In this document: positions 1-10,808 of the stretch, piece by piece
Numbering within the stretch: position 1 is the first letter of the stretch
Layout of the letters: each line of letters starts with the position of its first letter
NCBI GenBank assembly: GCA_020698575.1
Contig: CM036253.1
Span: 33,223,719-33,287,718, forward strand
Direction: 5' to 3'
DNA: 64,000 bases
Source: Bostrychus sinensis
Taxonomy: Eukaryota; Chordata; Actinopteri; Gobiiformes; Eleotridae
The notes under the pieces: generated by a model
Told to the model about the DNA's origin: nothing
Seen by the model: the letters and a program-made list of their open reading frames with translations, nothing else
Databases searched by the model: none
Program-made: the position numbers and the translations under genes

Positions 1-654
1 AATCTGGGTTTACAGTGTAGTAACAGAGACTTATAATAAGCTTTAATGGGTTTTCAATGAGAGTTGTTTTTTAGATTGCACATAGTGCAGGAAAAAATGA
101 TCTCTAAAAATAAATGTTGTTAGTAATCTTTGACATACCCAAGGCTGTAATAATACCTCCTAGAAAAATCCACTTAGTAGGTAGAACTCATATAGTGAAG
201 TCACACTCTGAGATCATGCTCTTCCATCACTGGGTTATGAATGGGTTATGTAAATGTGTGCACGTGAGTACATTACACCTGCAATGACAGCAGAATTTAG
301 ATGTAGTCTATGCTTTCAACATGATCATTAACCAGTACAACCATTTGTCCATGTGGACGTTCGGAGATTTAGAAAAGATGACATTCTAATTCAACATTCT
401 CATTCTTTGAGCTTGAGTACAGCATCTTGTCTTCAAGCTTTTCACGATTTAAAAAATAAATAAATGAAAAATAATTAAATGAAAATAGATAAATAAATAA
501 AAATAAATAAATTTAATTAATTAATTAATGAAAAAAAATCAACAAATGAGAATAAATAAATACATAAATTGGTACAATAGTTTCTTTAAGCTATGTAGGG
601 ACCTAGTACATTACTGTCTATTGCCATTTGCCCATACAACTATTCTGCTAAATC
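1..654. other. intergenic, AT-rich
   Basis: No gene or recognised element is visible in the first 450 bases. From about 450 to 570 the sequence is a degenerate (AAAT)n / TTAATTAA low-complexity tract. Confidence 0.6.
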
Positions 655-895
655 ATTTTTTTTGAGCCTTTAACCATGTTATAATGTGGTCTTCTCCACA
701 AAAAGCAAACCTGGAGTAGTTTTTTGTTTCATTCAGACATGTTTGAGTAATTTTGTATACTGAGGCTGTCCCCTTCTCAAGAGCTGAAAACGCTCAGTCT
801 CACAGCTCTACTTAGACATGTAAAGTGCTTCTGTGTGTTTCTAAAACCCATACACCGTCACCAGACTCATTTATCAGCTCTTTTACCTATCTGTT
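655..895 (+). repeat. dispersed repeat family A, copy 1 (partial)
   Basis: This stretch matches blocks near 13.7, 38.1 and 49.0 kb in the same order. Shared blocks are the ACCATGTTATAATG start, 'cctggagtagt...ttttgtttcattc', 'catgtttgagtaat', and 'cccttctcaagagctgaaaacgctc' followed by 'gtctcacagctc'. All four copies lie in the same orientation. This copy lacks the later 'gccagcaggggg' portion seen in copies 3 and 4. No coding capacity is seen. It is probably a non-autonomous element of unknown class. Confidence 0.7.
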
Positions 896-939
896 GTTCT
901 ATGGAAAGTTAAGATACTCCTGAGCCGTAGAGAACTTAA

Positions 940-1600
940 AAAAAGCTTTCCACGCCTTTATTAGCTCCTGTTTAGATTATTGCAATATCCTGTATGTTGG
1001 AGTTAACCAGGCTTCTCTGTGCCATCTACAACTTGTGCTTCTTACCAACAGTTGCAAACATTACCACATCACACCAGTCGCGCCGGACTACATAAACATA
1101 CTGCGTACTCATGCGCAGGCACAAGAACGCGCACGTATCGCCGAAACCAGGAAGGCAGAATGATTGGTGAGTCCGTGGAACAATGGTTACTGTACTCATG
1201 ACGAAAATGATTGGTTGAGGATTTTAAAGTCCCACAGAGTCCACAGTTTATTAATATTATTATTATATTTTCTAATGCACCAATTTATAAGCCTTATACA
1301 GGGCAATAAAGGTAGTTTTAATAAATATTCCAAAAAATGAATTTATAAAGATCCTCCCTAATATCTTTAAGCTTCCCACGCTCCAGGTGCGGACAGTGGG
1401 GTGATCACGCTTTTGCAGTGGCAGGTCATAAACTCTACAACACTCTACCCATCACAGACCTGCCTCTGTTTGAAGCCAAACTTAAGACCTACTTATACAG
1501 TCTGGCCTTGTGACACTTTCTGTATTTATCATGTCTTATTGACTGTTAACACTGTAAAGAACTTTGCTCGACTCTGAAATCTGAAATCTGGAAAAAAAAT
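940..1600 (+). pseudogene. L2/Maui-like LINE reverse transcriptase 3' fragment
   Basis: Translation from about 945 gives the CR1/L2-type motif SSCLDYCNILYVGVNQASL, followed by CHLQLV and HITPV, which is the end of the reverse transcriptase domain. A second block at 1369-1513 reads VGDHAFAVAGHKLYNTLP, then a KLKTYLYSLAL-like end and a TGA stop. That is the usual C-terminus of these fish LINEs. The 3' tail ends near 'gtaaagaactttgctc'. Between the blocks, about 1085-1365 does not resemble the LINE and may be an insertion or decay. The 5' part is missing, as expected from 5'-truncated retrotransposition. It is dead: there is no complete frame. Confidence 0.8.
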
Positions 1601-1604
1601 CTAT

Positions 1605-2095
1605 GTTTTTAAAGAAATCGAACAGATACAGACCTGTTACTGGCTCTGTCACTCTCTCACAAATATATCACTTGCCTGTTGTTTAGTATGCTATTCTCCA
1701 TAGTGTGATGTTCATTGTTAACCTTTATTCCCACTGGCAGTATTTCTTCAATCACTTTCTAAAGCTTTTTGGTGTTAGCGGCGACCCACTCTGTCCATAT
1801 ATGGTAAATTTTGGTTCCAAACAGCCAAAATGGCGGTGATTACAAGCCAAACTCACAATCCTAAGTACAGTGCTTTGTCTAAACGCAGTAAGCGGTGAAA
1901 GTAAAAGGAACAAACCACCAAACCAAAACTAGCCTCATTCAGAGTTTCAGAAAAGATGCTAAAACTATAAATCCTAAACTTTAGAAAACAGACGTCGCTA
2001 ATGTGAAACATGACAGAGCGCTATCTGCTCCTGCTACACGCGTAACTTACAAATCACAAATAATTGTCCGTATGGAAATGTGCCGTCCACTAACA
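1605..2095. other. intergenic, nothing recognised
   Basis: Moderate-complexity sequence without a gene-like reading frame, RNA gene or tandem structure that I can identify. One part contains 'gccaaaatggcggtgatta', which resembles a YY1-type CCAT core, but this alone is weak. Confidence 0.5.
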
Positions 2096-2099
2096 GGTG

Positions 2100-2580
2100 G
2101 TTAAAGCTGTCAATCAACGCGGGGAGGCGGGCCCAAAGCCTGAGTTACAATTCCAATAAAGAATCCATAAAAGTAAATTGATCTTTGAATTAGCAGACAG
2201 AGCGGCCTAATGTTGATGAGTGAGCGGCGCGTGGCGGAGCTAATTAGTGCAACAGCTGCTGCGTGTGCACGTGCATGTGAGCGTGCACGTGGGACCCCCC
2301 CATCCTTTCCTGGATTGATGCGTTCTGGTGTTGAGGCTTCGGTTTGATGCTCGTATAGCGGCAATGTGTCGGCGGCTGTAAATCAGAACCACACAAACCA
2401 GTGCGGGCGCGTTTTTTTTTTTTTTTTCAGAGCCACACCATCTGGGCCCAGGACGCTTCATTTAGAGCCCGATGTGTTAGAGCGAGCGCCGCGCACTAAT
2501 TATTTCTCTATTCCGCTTTACAGCCCCCCGACAGCCTTAAATTACACATGTATATTATCTTTAGGCAGGTGAAGAGGAGC
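2100..2580. promoter_or_regulatory. candidate conserved regulatory block
   Basis: This block differs from its AT-rich, repeat-laden surroundings. It has high complexity and many CpGs. It contains homeodomain-type TAATTA cores near 2240 and 2500, a CAGCTG E-box near 2252, paired CACGTG-like sites (gtgcacgtgcatg, gtgcacgtggg) and a RUNX-like AACCACA near 2388. A poly-T run lies at 2412-2427. No convincing exon is present; short frames on both strands overlap. Enhancer function is an inference from motif density and would need cross-species alignment. Confidence 0.3.
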
Positions 2581-2759
2581 GGGACGGCTGACTGTGATGT
2601 CAGGCTGGGGTTATACAGACAGGGGTCATGACCTTATGCTGTAAAAATATATGGTTTATATACCGTTAACCAAAACTGAATCAGTTTTAAAGATTTCAAA
2701 GGTTTATCATTTAAAGAGAAGCAAAAAACATCCTGGGACGTCCCGGATTCTTCTTCTCA

Positions 2760-3160
2760 GTTGTCTTATTATTGGACAAGCTTTACGTGACTGGCCTATA
2801 TCAAGAGCCCTCTTTTGGTTTAACTCATACTTACATCTCAAAAAACTATTTGTGGCAGTACAAGGTCCATCCTCTGAGACAATTACAATAAAAAAGGGGT
2901 ACCCCAAGGGTCAGCATTAGGATCTTTATTATTCTCAATATAATGAATGATCTCTCTAAAATAGATGAAAAATGCAACATCCATCTCTATGCAGATGATA
3001 CTGTCATTTAAACATCCCATTGTAATATATGGAACACAATCTCATACTGAACAAGAAAAAGTCCTACAGCATGATTTTTAAAACAGAGCAGAGAATCTCC
3101 ATTAAGTTCATTTGAGAGTTCCTAAACTTTTAAATAGACCCTAAACTTAACTTTAAGGCA
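2760..3160 (+). pseudogene. non-LTR retrotransposon RT fragment (upstream half)
   Basis: One frame reads WFNSYLHLKKLFVAVQ up to about 2860. A frame change then gives the GVPQGS-like motif (here degraded) at 2895-2925, MNDLSK, and the catalytic YADDTVI box at about 2990-3010, followed by a stop. These are palm motifs of a LINE reverse transcriptase. Frame changes and stops show it is dead. Its continuation is found at 3545-3690 after an interruption. Confidence 0.75.
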
Positions 3161-3214
3161 CACACTATATAACTATATAACACTAACACTAAATGACTAT
3201 ATAACCAATAAGCT

Positions 3215-3536
3215 CTATGGATCATCATCATCATCATCATTTTTATTGTCAGATTCAACCAAACACACAACATATACAACAGAAAGGAAGAGAATGAAAA
3301 AATAATAAAAGACACTCATACCACAGAGAGGACTGGTAACACACTGCACTAAAACTGGGATTCACCAGCATCAGGACAAGGTTGTTCTCAGAGTTATTCA
3401 GGCGACAGATAAATGTGTACATCACATTTCTCATTAGTGCCTGAACATGAACATCACAAAACAAAAGGCTGGCACTACTGGACCTGGGCTTCTTGAGCAG
3501 AATCCTTAAGGCATCACTGTAAGCAAATGGCTGCAT
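3215..3536 (-). pseudogene. LINE ORF2 C-terminal tail, inserted antisense
   Basis: The minus-strand frame 3255-3536 encodes a 93-residue piece beginning near AYSDALRILLKKPRSSSAS and including RNVMYTFICRLNNSENN. This is the conserved 'AYND-x-LR-x-LL-x-x-PR...MY-x-F-x-x-R' tail seen after the reverse transcriptase in several fish non-LTR families. On the minus strand it is followed by an (ATG)n microsatellite at 3221-3240 (plus-strand tca repeats), consistent with a LINE 3' tail. It lies between two halves of a plus-strand LINE, so it is probably a later insertion. Confidence 0.7.
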
Positions 3537-3539
3537 TAG

Positions 3540-3690
3540 TCAGCTATCTGTTTTATTGTTTTACCCAAGATACATGAAAAAGAATAGTCCAACAACTCAT
3601 ACTGCCAATAATTGATTATGGAGACATCATTTATCAAAATACAACAGATGCTGTCCTCAAACCTTTCAGAGCCTCCTGGCATGCCTGTCT
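3540..3690 (+). pseudogene. non-LTR retrotransposon RT fragment (downstream half)
   Basis: Reading from about 3580, the frame gives VQQLILPIIDYGDIIYQNT and continues TDAVLKPF. This is the post-catalytic segment (LI-x-P-x-x-DYGD-x-x-Y) of the same general LINE type whose YADD box lies at about 2995. The two parts are colinear on the plus strand, separated by the antisense LINE tail. Confidence 0.7.
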
Positions 3691-4917
3691 CTTCAGCTCC
3701 TCCAGCCTCCCCAGTGGCTCCTGCCTGGTTCTCCTCCTGCATCCTGCATCTTCTGCTCCTTCTTGCCACCCTTCTCACCAACACCAGTGTTTAAGGCTCA
3801 GCTCCGGGGTGAAGACAAAAATGCACACTGAACTACGTTCATATTCACCTCTGCATGATGTCTTACCTGCCGGGGTCTATTTGCCAAATGTTGTTCTCAA
3901 TAAAGCAATTCTAATGCACTCTGAGTCTTTCCAAGTTGAACTGATTTTATTCTATTTCTTCTCTATTCTACAATGTGGCCAGAAATGTTTGTATTTTTTT
4001 TTTTTTAAATTGATGTTTATGGGAACCAAAGCTCTCAACTCACACAGTGATAGTAAACCTTAGAAATATATTTGTGACAGAACTGTTGCCATATGATCAT
4101 ACCTATTAAAAACCAATGAATGCAAGTGTGTTTATAGTCTCTCAGTTTGTTTTAGAGTTCATTTTTTCATAAACACTTTTACATCATCTTTTACTGCCTG
4201 GGTTCTGCTCTATGGACAATAATATAATGACTCATAACTCATAACTCATAAAAACGAAGGTGTTTGCAATCTAATTTATTAAAAACTCCACCATTCTAAA
4301 CCATATTTATATCTTTCATTTGCTCCATGTCAATGCACAGGAAATATTCATGTTTTCTCATCTCCCTGGCTCCAGAATCAGCTGGTATTGATAGAGTTAG
4401 TGCACTAATTTGTTTCTGCCAATATCATAAATAACAGTGTGAAGCCACTGCCCATTAAATCCAGTTAACTCCTCTCCTGGGTCCCCCTGTGTCTCCTGTA
4501 CTGAGGTAAAAACCTGGTGTGTGTGGAGTCTGAGGGGTTTTCTTGTGGGAGATGTGAGTAATGGATGGTTATGTCATCAGTCGTGCTGATAATAGTCAGG
4601 CTTGTTTGGTGTCTTTACATTACATAAGTGAAACATAAAGTTGTCTCAATTGTAATTTTAGACCTAAACCCATTGTATTAAAGATGAACCAGGAAGAAAT
4701 CTTTCTCTAATCTCCTGCAATTTTTCTTCACCTGAACTGACGCCTTCTCATCTGTCTGAACTTAAAGTGCAGAGTTTTTACCATAATGGAGTTTTACATT
4801 GAGTTTTACACATTCAAGACATACTTTCCTACTCCCGATCACCAATTTGACAGCAGAACCAACTCAACCTCCTCCATCCCCACCACACTCTCCTTGTTCT
4901 CATCACCGCCTCAGTAG
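3691..4917. other. intergenic, nothing recognised
   Basis: Mixed sequence with an AATAAA at 3899-3904 and short poly-T runs near 4000. No reading frame is convincing. At 4861-4917 the sequence becomes C-rich (cctcctccatccccaccac) just before the nested Tc1 pair. Confidence 0.5.
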
Positions 4918-4929
4918 CAGTTAGGTATA

Positions 4930-6450
4930 TGCAGTTGAAAGAAAAAGTATTGGCATCCCTTGGAAATACTAGGATTTTTGCATGATTTGGTCATAAAATG
5001 TGATCTGATCTTCATCTAAGTCAAACAATAGACAAACACAGTCTGCTAAAACTAATGCTGCAAAGAAAAAAAAATCACATTTTTATGTAAACATTGTATT
5101 TATGTAAACATTGCCTGCCTAGACCTGCACAACACTCAGAAGGGATTTTGAACCATTCCTCTTTACAAAACTGTTTAAGTTCAGCAATATTCTTGGGATG
5201 TCTGGTGGGAATCGCTCATTTGAGGTCATGCCACAGCCGCTCAATTGGATTGAGGTCAAGACTCTGACTGGGCCACTCCAGAAGGAGCATTTTCTTCTGT
5301 TGAAGCCATTCTGTTGTTGATTTGCTTTTATGTTTTGAGTCAGTGTCCTGTTGAATCACCCATCCTCTGTTGAGCTTCAGTTGGTGGACAGATGGTCTTA
5401 GGTTTTCCTGCAAAATGTTTGGATAAACTTGGGAATGCATTTTACTGTTGATGATAGCAAGTTGTCCAGGCCCTGAGGCAGCAAAGAATCCCCAAACCAT
5501 GATGCCCCCTCCACCAGACTTCACAATGAGGATGAGGTTTTGATGTTGGTGTGCTGTGCCTTTTTTTCTCCACACATAGCGTGTGTTCCTTCCAAATAAC
5601 TCGACTTTGGTTTCATCTGTCCACAGAATATTTTGCCAGTGCTGCTGTGAAACATCTAGGAGCTCCTTTGCAAACTTTAAACGTGCAGCAATATTTTTTT
5701 TGGATAGCAGTGGCTTCCTCTGTAGTGTCCTCCCATGAAGTCCGTTCTTGTTAATGTTTTACCTATTGTAGATTTGTAAACAAAAAGATGTTAGCTTGTG
5801 CCAGAGATTTCTGTAAGTCTTTAGCTGACACTCTGGGATTCTTTTTCACCTCACTGAGCATTCTACGCTGTGCTCTTGCAGTCATCTTTACAGGACGACC
5901 ACTCTTAGGCAGCGTGGTCACAGTATTGAACCTTCTCCATTTATAGACAGTGGCTCGTACCATGGACTTATGAACATCAATGCTCTTAGAGATACTTTTG
6001 TAACCCTTTCCAGCTTTATGCAAGTTAACAATTCTTACTCGTAGGTCTTCTGAGAGCTCTTTTGTGTGAGGCATGGTTCACATCAAGTAATGCTTCTTCA
6101 GAATGACAAACTCAAAACTGGGTGGCATTTTTTATTGGTCAGGGCCACTTTAAGCCACTCCTCCAATCTTCTCACACTGACTGGACCCCAGGTTGGCTGA
6201 CACCTAACTCCAATTAGCTCTTGGAGAGGTCACTGGCCTAGGGGTTCCAATACTTTTTCTACCCTGTACTGTGAATGTTTACATAAACGCTCAATAAAAA
6301 CATAAAAAAAAGCATTTTTGCAGCATTAGTTTGAGCAGACTGTGTTTGTCTATTGTTGTGACTTATATTAAGATCAGATCACATTTTATGACCAAATCAT
6401 GCAGAAATCCTAGTCTTTCCAAGGGGTGCCAATACTTTTTCTTTCAACTG
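4930..6450 (-). mobile_element. Tc1-like element 1 (inserted in element 2)
   Basis: The ends are inverted repeats: 'cagttgaaagaaaaagtattgg' near 4932, and its complement ending 'ctttcaactg' at 6450 next to TA. The repeat extends about 90 bases through 'gatttggtcataaaatgtgatctgatctt'. The TA dinucleotide target typical of Tc1/mariner elements is at 6451-6452, with TATA at 4926-4929. Length is about 1.52 kb, normal for Tc1-like elements of fish. The transposase runs on the minus strand and is broken. Confidence 0.9.
5216..6074 (-). pseudogene. Tc1-like transposase pseudogene
   Basis: The N-terminal part (5763-6074) starts MPHTKELSEDLRVRIV and holds the paired-type helix-turn-helix DNA-binding region and an RPVK-type GRPR hinge. 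The middle (5576-5762) is out of frame but still carries WTDETK, the first catalytic D. The C-terminal part (5216-5575) includes GGGGIMVWGFF, a degraded second-D motif (QQDTDSKHKS), and SLDLNPIERLW with the third acidic residue. Tc1 transposases cut and paste DNA at TA sites and act in the nucleus. At least two frame disruptions make this copy inactive. Confidence 0.85.
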
Positions 6451-6789
6451 TAAGTATTTGGACAATGACACAAGTTTTAGCTTTTTACCAAAACATATTC
6501 AAATTACAGTTATAAACTTATAATGGGCTTAAAGTGCAGACTCTCAGCTGTAATTTGAGAGTATTCCCATTCAAATTGGACAAAGAGTTTAAGGAGTTGC
6601 AGCTCCTTTTTTTTTTGTATAGCTGCCTCTTTTTCAGGGGCTCAAAAGTAATTTGACAGCTGCTTCAAAAGCTATTTCTTGAGCTGCATGGGCTTTTCCC
6701 TCATTACTCCATCATAAACTGAGCAGGTAAAAGGTCTGGACTTGATTCCAGGTGTTACATTTGCATTTAAAAGCTGTTTCTGTGAAATC

Positions 6790-7550
6790 ACAAAATGTGG
6801 TCTCTCAATGGAAGTGAACCAAACTATCCTTAGACTGGATCAAAAAAATGGTGAAAAACCATCCACCTTAGTGTAGAACACTCTCTAGGAAGTAGGTCTA
6901 TCAGAGTGTAGGTCCATCATAACCAGAAGACTTCATGAGAGAAAATACAGACGGTTCACCACAAGCTGCAGACTTCATCAGCCTCAACAATAGAAAGGCC
7001 ACATTAGACTTGGCCAGAAACACCAAAAGAAGCCAGCCCAGGTCTGGAACAGCATTCTTTGGACAGATGAGACTCAGACCAACCTGTACCAGAATGATGG
7101 GCAGAGAAAAGTCTGGAGAAGGCTTGGAACAGGTCATGATCCAAAGCACAGCACAACTTCTGTAAAACATGATGGAGCAGTGTGATGCATGAGCTGCAGA
7201 ACTTCCAATGGCATTGGGTCTCTGGTGTTTACTGATGATGTGACAAAGACAGAAGCAGCTGGATGAATTCTGAAGTGTATAGGGATAAACTTTCTGCTCA
7301 AAATTCAAATTATTTTAAGGCAAATAAGTAAAATATTGTGCAATGGTCAAGTCACTCACCAGATCTCAGCCTGATCGAGCTGCATTTTATTTGTTTAAGA
7401 CAAAACTTAAGGCAGAAAGACCTGAAGACAGCTGCAGTAAATGCCTGTCAGAGCATCCCAAAGGAGAAAATCCAGTGTCTGGTAATGTCCATGAGCTGCA
7501 AACTTCAGGTAGTCATTGCTTGCAAAGAATTTTTAATGAAGTATTAAAAA
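6790..7550 (+). pseudogene. decayed Tc1-like transposase of element 2
   Basis: Around 7055-7120 one frame reads WTDETQTNLYQNDGQRKVW (first catalytic D), followed by HDPKHSTTSVKHDG. At 7338-7547 a second frame gives QWSSHSPDLSLIELHFICL, which corresponds to the WPSQSPDLNPIE box carrying the third acidic residue, and ends VIACKEFLMKY, the usual C-terminus. The N-terminal helix-turn-helix region is mostly deleted, and the catalytic middle has lost its reading frame. It is inactive. Confidence 0.8.
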
Positions 7551-7824
7551 TGAACATTTTATTTATGGTAATGTTCATCTGTCCAATTACTTGAGCCCTT
7601 ACTTACTTTTGAAAAATAGACAGCTACATATTAAAGAGAAGTAATTCCTAAACCCTTCCTCTGATTTGGATGTGAATACACTGAAATTACAGCTGAGAGT
7701 CTGCACTTTAAACTCATAATAAATAAATATATGCAAAATACAACAACTGAATTTTGAATATGTTTTGGTTAACAGCTAAAACAACAAAACTTGTGTCAGT
7801 GTCCAAATACTATGGACCTTACTG

Positions 7825-8525
7825 TATCTCAACATATCACACAGCGTGACTCCCTTTGGTTTATCTTTACCCCTGATCCCACATCACTGTTCTGTGTAAA
7901 TTTCCACCCAAAAACATGTATATCTGATTCCCTTTGGACCAAGGAAAATGGAAGCCAAACACAACTGGAATGATCAGCCCAGCCCATTCACTCTCTGAAG
8001 TGTGTTTGGTCTGAGAGCTCTTCCTTTTGATTGCTTGTCTGTCCATTCAAATGGGAGCAGAGGCGATTTATTTCATTATTGTTGGTATTGGCTCACATAA
8101 ATCCTACTCACATCTACACTGAGGCGGACAGCGTGGATGTCAGTGTGCGATGTGTAGTTAGGACCACACAGGCCGCACCAGGCTGCTCTCTGTCTGTCAC
8201 TACCGTCTCAGGAAAGTCCACTCACTTTCAGAGAGGAAGCCTGTGAACAGAGTCTGTCCTCTGTCTGACCCCCCACCCCCCCCACCCCCTTACCTCCCAG
8301 TGACCCTGGACTGGCCCGCACCCTCACACTGACCACCACTGAGGTTGAAAGGTCAAGCTGACCCAAGCACACTCTCTCTTCCTCTCATTTTCACACTTAT
8401 CTCAGCCATTGTACTCTGTAGTGCTTTTCTTTTCAAAGGAACCTCCAAAACACACACTGACCCATGGAGAAGGGGTCAAAGGTCATGCTGACATCAGAAG
8501 AATTGGTCAGTGTAATATTTAGGGT
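7825..8525. other. intergenic with GGTCA half-sites
   Basis: No gene is seen. A C-rich tract (cccccaccccccccaccccc) lies at 8268-8290. Several GGTCA half-sites follow, including 'gaggttgaaaggtcaagctgacc' near 8341 and a direct repeat with 1-bp spacing (GGGTCAAAGGTCA) at 8473-8485. The latter matches the DR1 nuclear-receptor pattern; function is not shown. Confidence 0.45.
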
Positions 8526-8529
8526 GAAA

Positions 8530-9365
8530 ATTTGTGAAATAGCAACAGAAAATACCCATAAAAGATTAGAGTTGGCTAAAATATTTTTCTTTCAAATTCT
8601 GTGACCTTAAAACCTTGTGCTGCCTTTGGTACAGTTTTGGTATTTCATTACTGAAAATGTGAAATCATTTTGTCTGTGTTAATACAAATCTACTATTTTT
8701 ATTGTCTCATTTATCCATTTAGGTCTATAATATACTGTGTGCAAACAGTTGTTACACTGGTGGTCTAGTATTTTGGTACCATTGACTTCCATTAAAACTT
8801 AAAGCATGTAACTACCATTTCAATACAAGTTTCTCATCTAAAATTTACTTTTTATTGAGTGAATAAAAGTGGAAAAAAATATCATAATATATCAGTGGCA
8901 CCAGGTGTTGCATATTTTATTTTATGAAAAAAAAAGAAAAGAAAATAATAATTCATCAAAATGAAATTGTTAATTAATTTGTAAAATAGTAACAGAAAAT
9001 AACTATAAGTTGGCTTGAGTTGGCTAAAATATTCTTTATAATTATGCAAACTTTAACCCTTGTGCAGCCTTTGGTACCGTTTTGGTATTTTTTCAATGAT
9101 GAAATACCAAAGCTTTTGTCTATGTTAATATGTTAATGTCTCATTAGTTGTACAAACAGTTGTTACAGTGGTGGTCTTTAGTATTTCAGAACCACTGACT
9201 TCCATTAAAACCTCATTTTTCATTACATTTGACTACCATTTCAGTATAATCTTCATATCTGAAATTTACATTTTTTTTGAGTGATTCAGAGTGGAAAAAA
9301 TATCACCAATAAAATATCTATGGCAAGGAGGTGACCTATTTTGGTACCAGGTGTTTGCATTTTAA
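8530..9365 (+). repeat. direct duplication of about 390 bp
   Basis: About 8530-8920 and 8978-9365 are diverged copies in the same orientation. Shared blocks in the same order are 'tagcaacagaaaata', 'gagttggctaaaatatt', 'ccttgtgctgcctttggta', 'caaacagttgttacactggtgg', 'actgacttccattaaaac', 'gagtggaaaaaatatca' and 'accaggtgttgcat'. The duplicate is followed by (AAAT)n. Confidence 0.7.
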
Positions 9366-9367
9366 AA

Positions 9368-9422
<55 letters not shown>

Positions 9423-9771
9423 AGCCAATGTCCAAAAAGTAAGAATTCATCAATTGGTGTCAATCAATGACATGAGATTGCTATATATATATATATATGT
9501 GTATAATTTTCACATAGCAATTTAGGATGTTAAAAAATATTTCATTTTTTGTGTTTTTCTGATTGTGGTTTATAGTTGTTATATATTGTGGTATATGTTG
9601 TGTGTTATAGCAAAATTATATTTAAAGGGTAAAATATTAAAATAAAATAGTTTTTATATAATTTGTAATTGTAAAAGAGTCATTCAAAGCTGAAAAATTA
9701 CAATACAAATATTTTAATAACTTGAGAACTCTGAGTGTAAATTTTTTAAAAGGGTAGCACAAGGGTTCAAA
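9054..9771. mobile_element. possible inverted-ended element
   Basis: The left side 'aacccttgtgcagcc' at 9055 is nearly complementary to 'gggtagcacaagggtt' at 9754-9769. These look like terminal inverted repeats of a small DNA transposon of about 0.72 kb containing an (AAAT)n and a (TA)n tract. I see no clear target duplication, and the inner sequence does not code. Confidence 0.35.
9364..9423. repeat. (AAAT)n microsatellite
   Basis: About 60 bases of uninterrupted AAAT/TAAA units. Confidence 0.95.
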
Positions 9772-10291
9772 GTGTTTGTGTTGGGCTGTTTTTTAGTTTT
9801 GTATTGACCTATTAACCCACAATCATTTCCGTCTGTGTGGGCTGTAAGATTTCAGATCTGATTTGTCTAAGTAAACAGTTGTGCTCCATTAGATGATGTG
9901 CCATGCTATTGCTAACATGCTGTTGATATTCAAATGTGTCTTTTACATGTCAGCCTCAGGACTATACAAAAGAAGTCTTATTCAAACCATCACCAACTGA
10001 AACAACAACACACTTAACTCCAATAAAGTGTCAAAGCTGTGGATTACTGTGACCACAACGACATCCTGAAACATGAGAGATGATATTTTAAAGTCACTGC
10101 TCTCCTCTGGTAAACCCACATGACCACTGACATGTATTCATAAGCTGTATTCAGAACTACTTCTATGATGAAAAGGTTCTATGGACTTGCCTCTTGCTCA
10201 TTGTGTACATTTTGTGGACTTTGTGATTTCATGGTCAATTATGTTTATGTTGGTTTAATGTTAGAGGTGTGAAAATATTAAAATACTAATG
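9772..10291. other. intergenic, nothing recognised
   Basis: Ordinary AT-rich sequence. No tandem structure or gene-like frame is seen. Confidence 0.5.
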
Positions 10292-10299
10292 TTTTTGAC

Positions 10300-10808
10300 C
10301 AGGGGCGTCCAAACTTTTTCCAATGGGGGCCAGATCTAGAGATGTGCAAATCTTCAAGGGCCAACAGTCTCTCCTGATGCTTTCTAAAAACTGAACGCAT
10401 GTACAGAATAAATAAAATGTGCATTGTTTTATAAGGATTTTGTTTTCAAAAGCCAAATAATTATGCATGCTCACTTTATTTTCTTGCTTTCTGCACTTTA
10501 TTCTGTATAAGAGCCACCTAAACAAGTGAATTTGTCTACTGTGAGATTAATAAAGTTCAGTCTAATCTAATTCACAAAAAATAACATCTCTGAACATAAA
10601 AACTGCAACTGCAATTATTTTTCAACACACTAATTTGAAAATACAACGCAGAGAGTATTAGATGAGATGCATAAATATACAGACAAAGCAACAGAAACAC
10701 TACGAAAGTGCTGGAGGGCCATAAGTAATGCATTTTGTCATAGAAGCTGAGGGCCATATGAAATCTCAGGCCGTGCCACAAATGGCCCCCGGGCCGCACT
10801 TTGGTCTG
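10300..10808. mobile_element. hAT-like non-autonomous element with TSD
   Basis: A 509-bp element starts CAGGGGCGTCCAAACTTTTT and ends in a diverged complement (gggccgcactttggtctg). It is flanked by a perfect 8-bp direct repeat TTTTTGAC at 10292-10299 and 10809-10816. Eight-base target duplications and CAGGG-type ends are diagnostic of the hAT superfamily. The 'ggggccagat' and 'ggccccc gggccgcac' blocks just inside the ends are also roughly complementary. There is no transposase. Confidence 0.85.

Larger units (their letters stand above)
4918..7824 (+). mobile_element. Tc1-like element 2, split by element 1
   Basis: The right end at about 7780-7824, read in reverse complement, is CAGTAAGGTCCATAGTATTT and continues 'ggacactgacacaag'. 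The inner part of the left end at 6453-6478 reads 'agtatttggacaatgacacaag'. The outermost left bases are found at 4918-4929 as 'cagttaggtata', on the far side of Tc1-like element 1. Element 2 is therefore about 1.39 kb, interrupted in its left terminal inverted repeat. Longer inner repeats ('gggcttaaagtgcagactctcagctgtaa' near 6525 and its complement near 7690) also pair. Its transposase on the plus strand is decayed. Confidence 0.8.

Noticed and set aside
1085..1365. Distinct transposon within the L2-like LINE
   Set aside because: The segment does not align with the LINE, but I could not find terminal repeats or target duplications to support a separate element.
3612..3794. Pro/Ser-rich 60-codon frame as an exon
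   Set aside because: Its first half is the out-of-frame reading of a LINE fragment.
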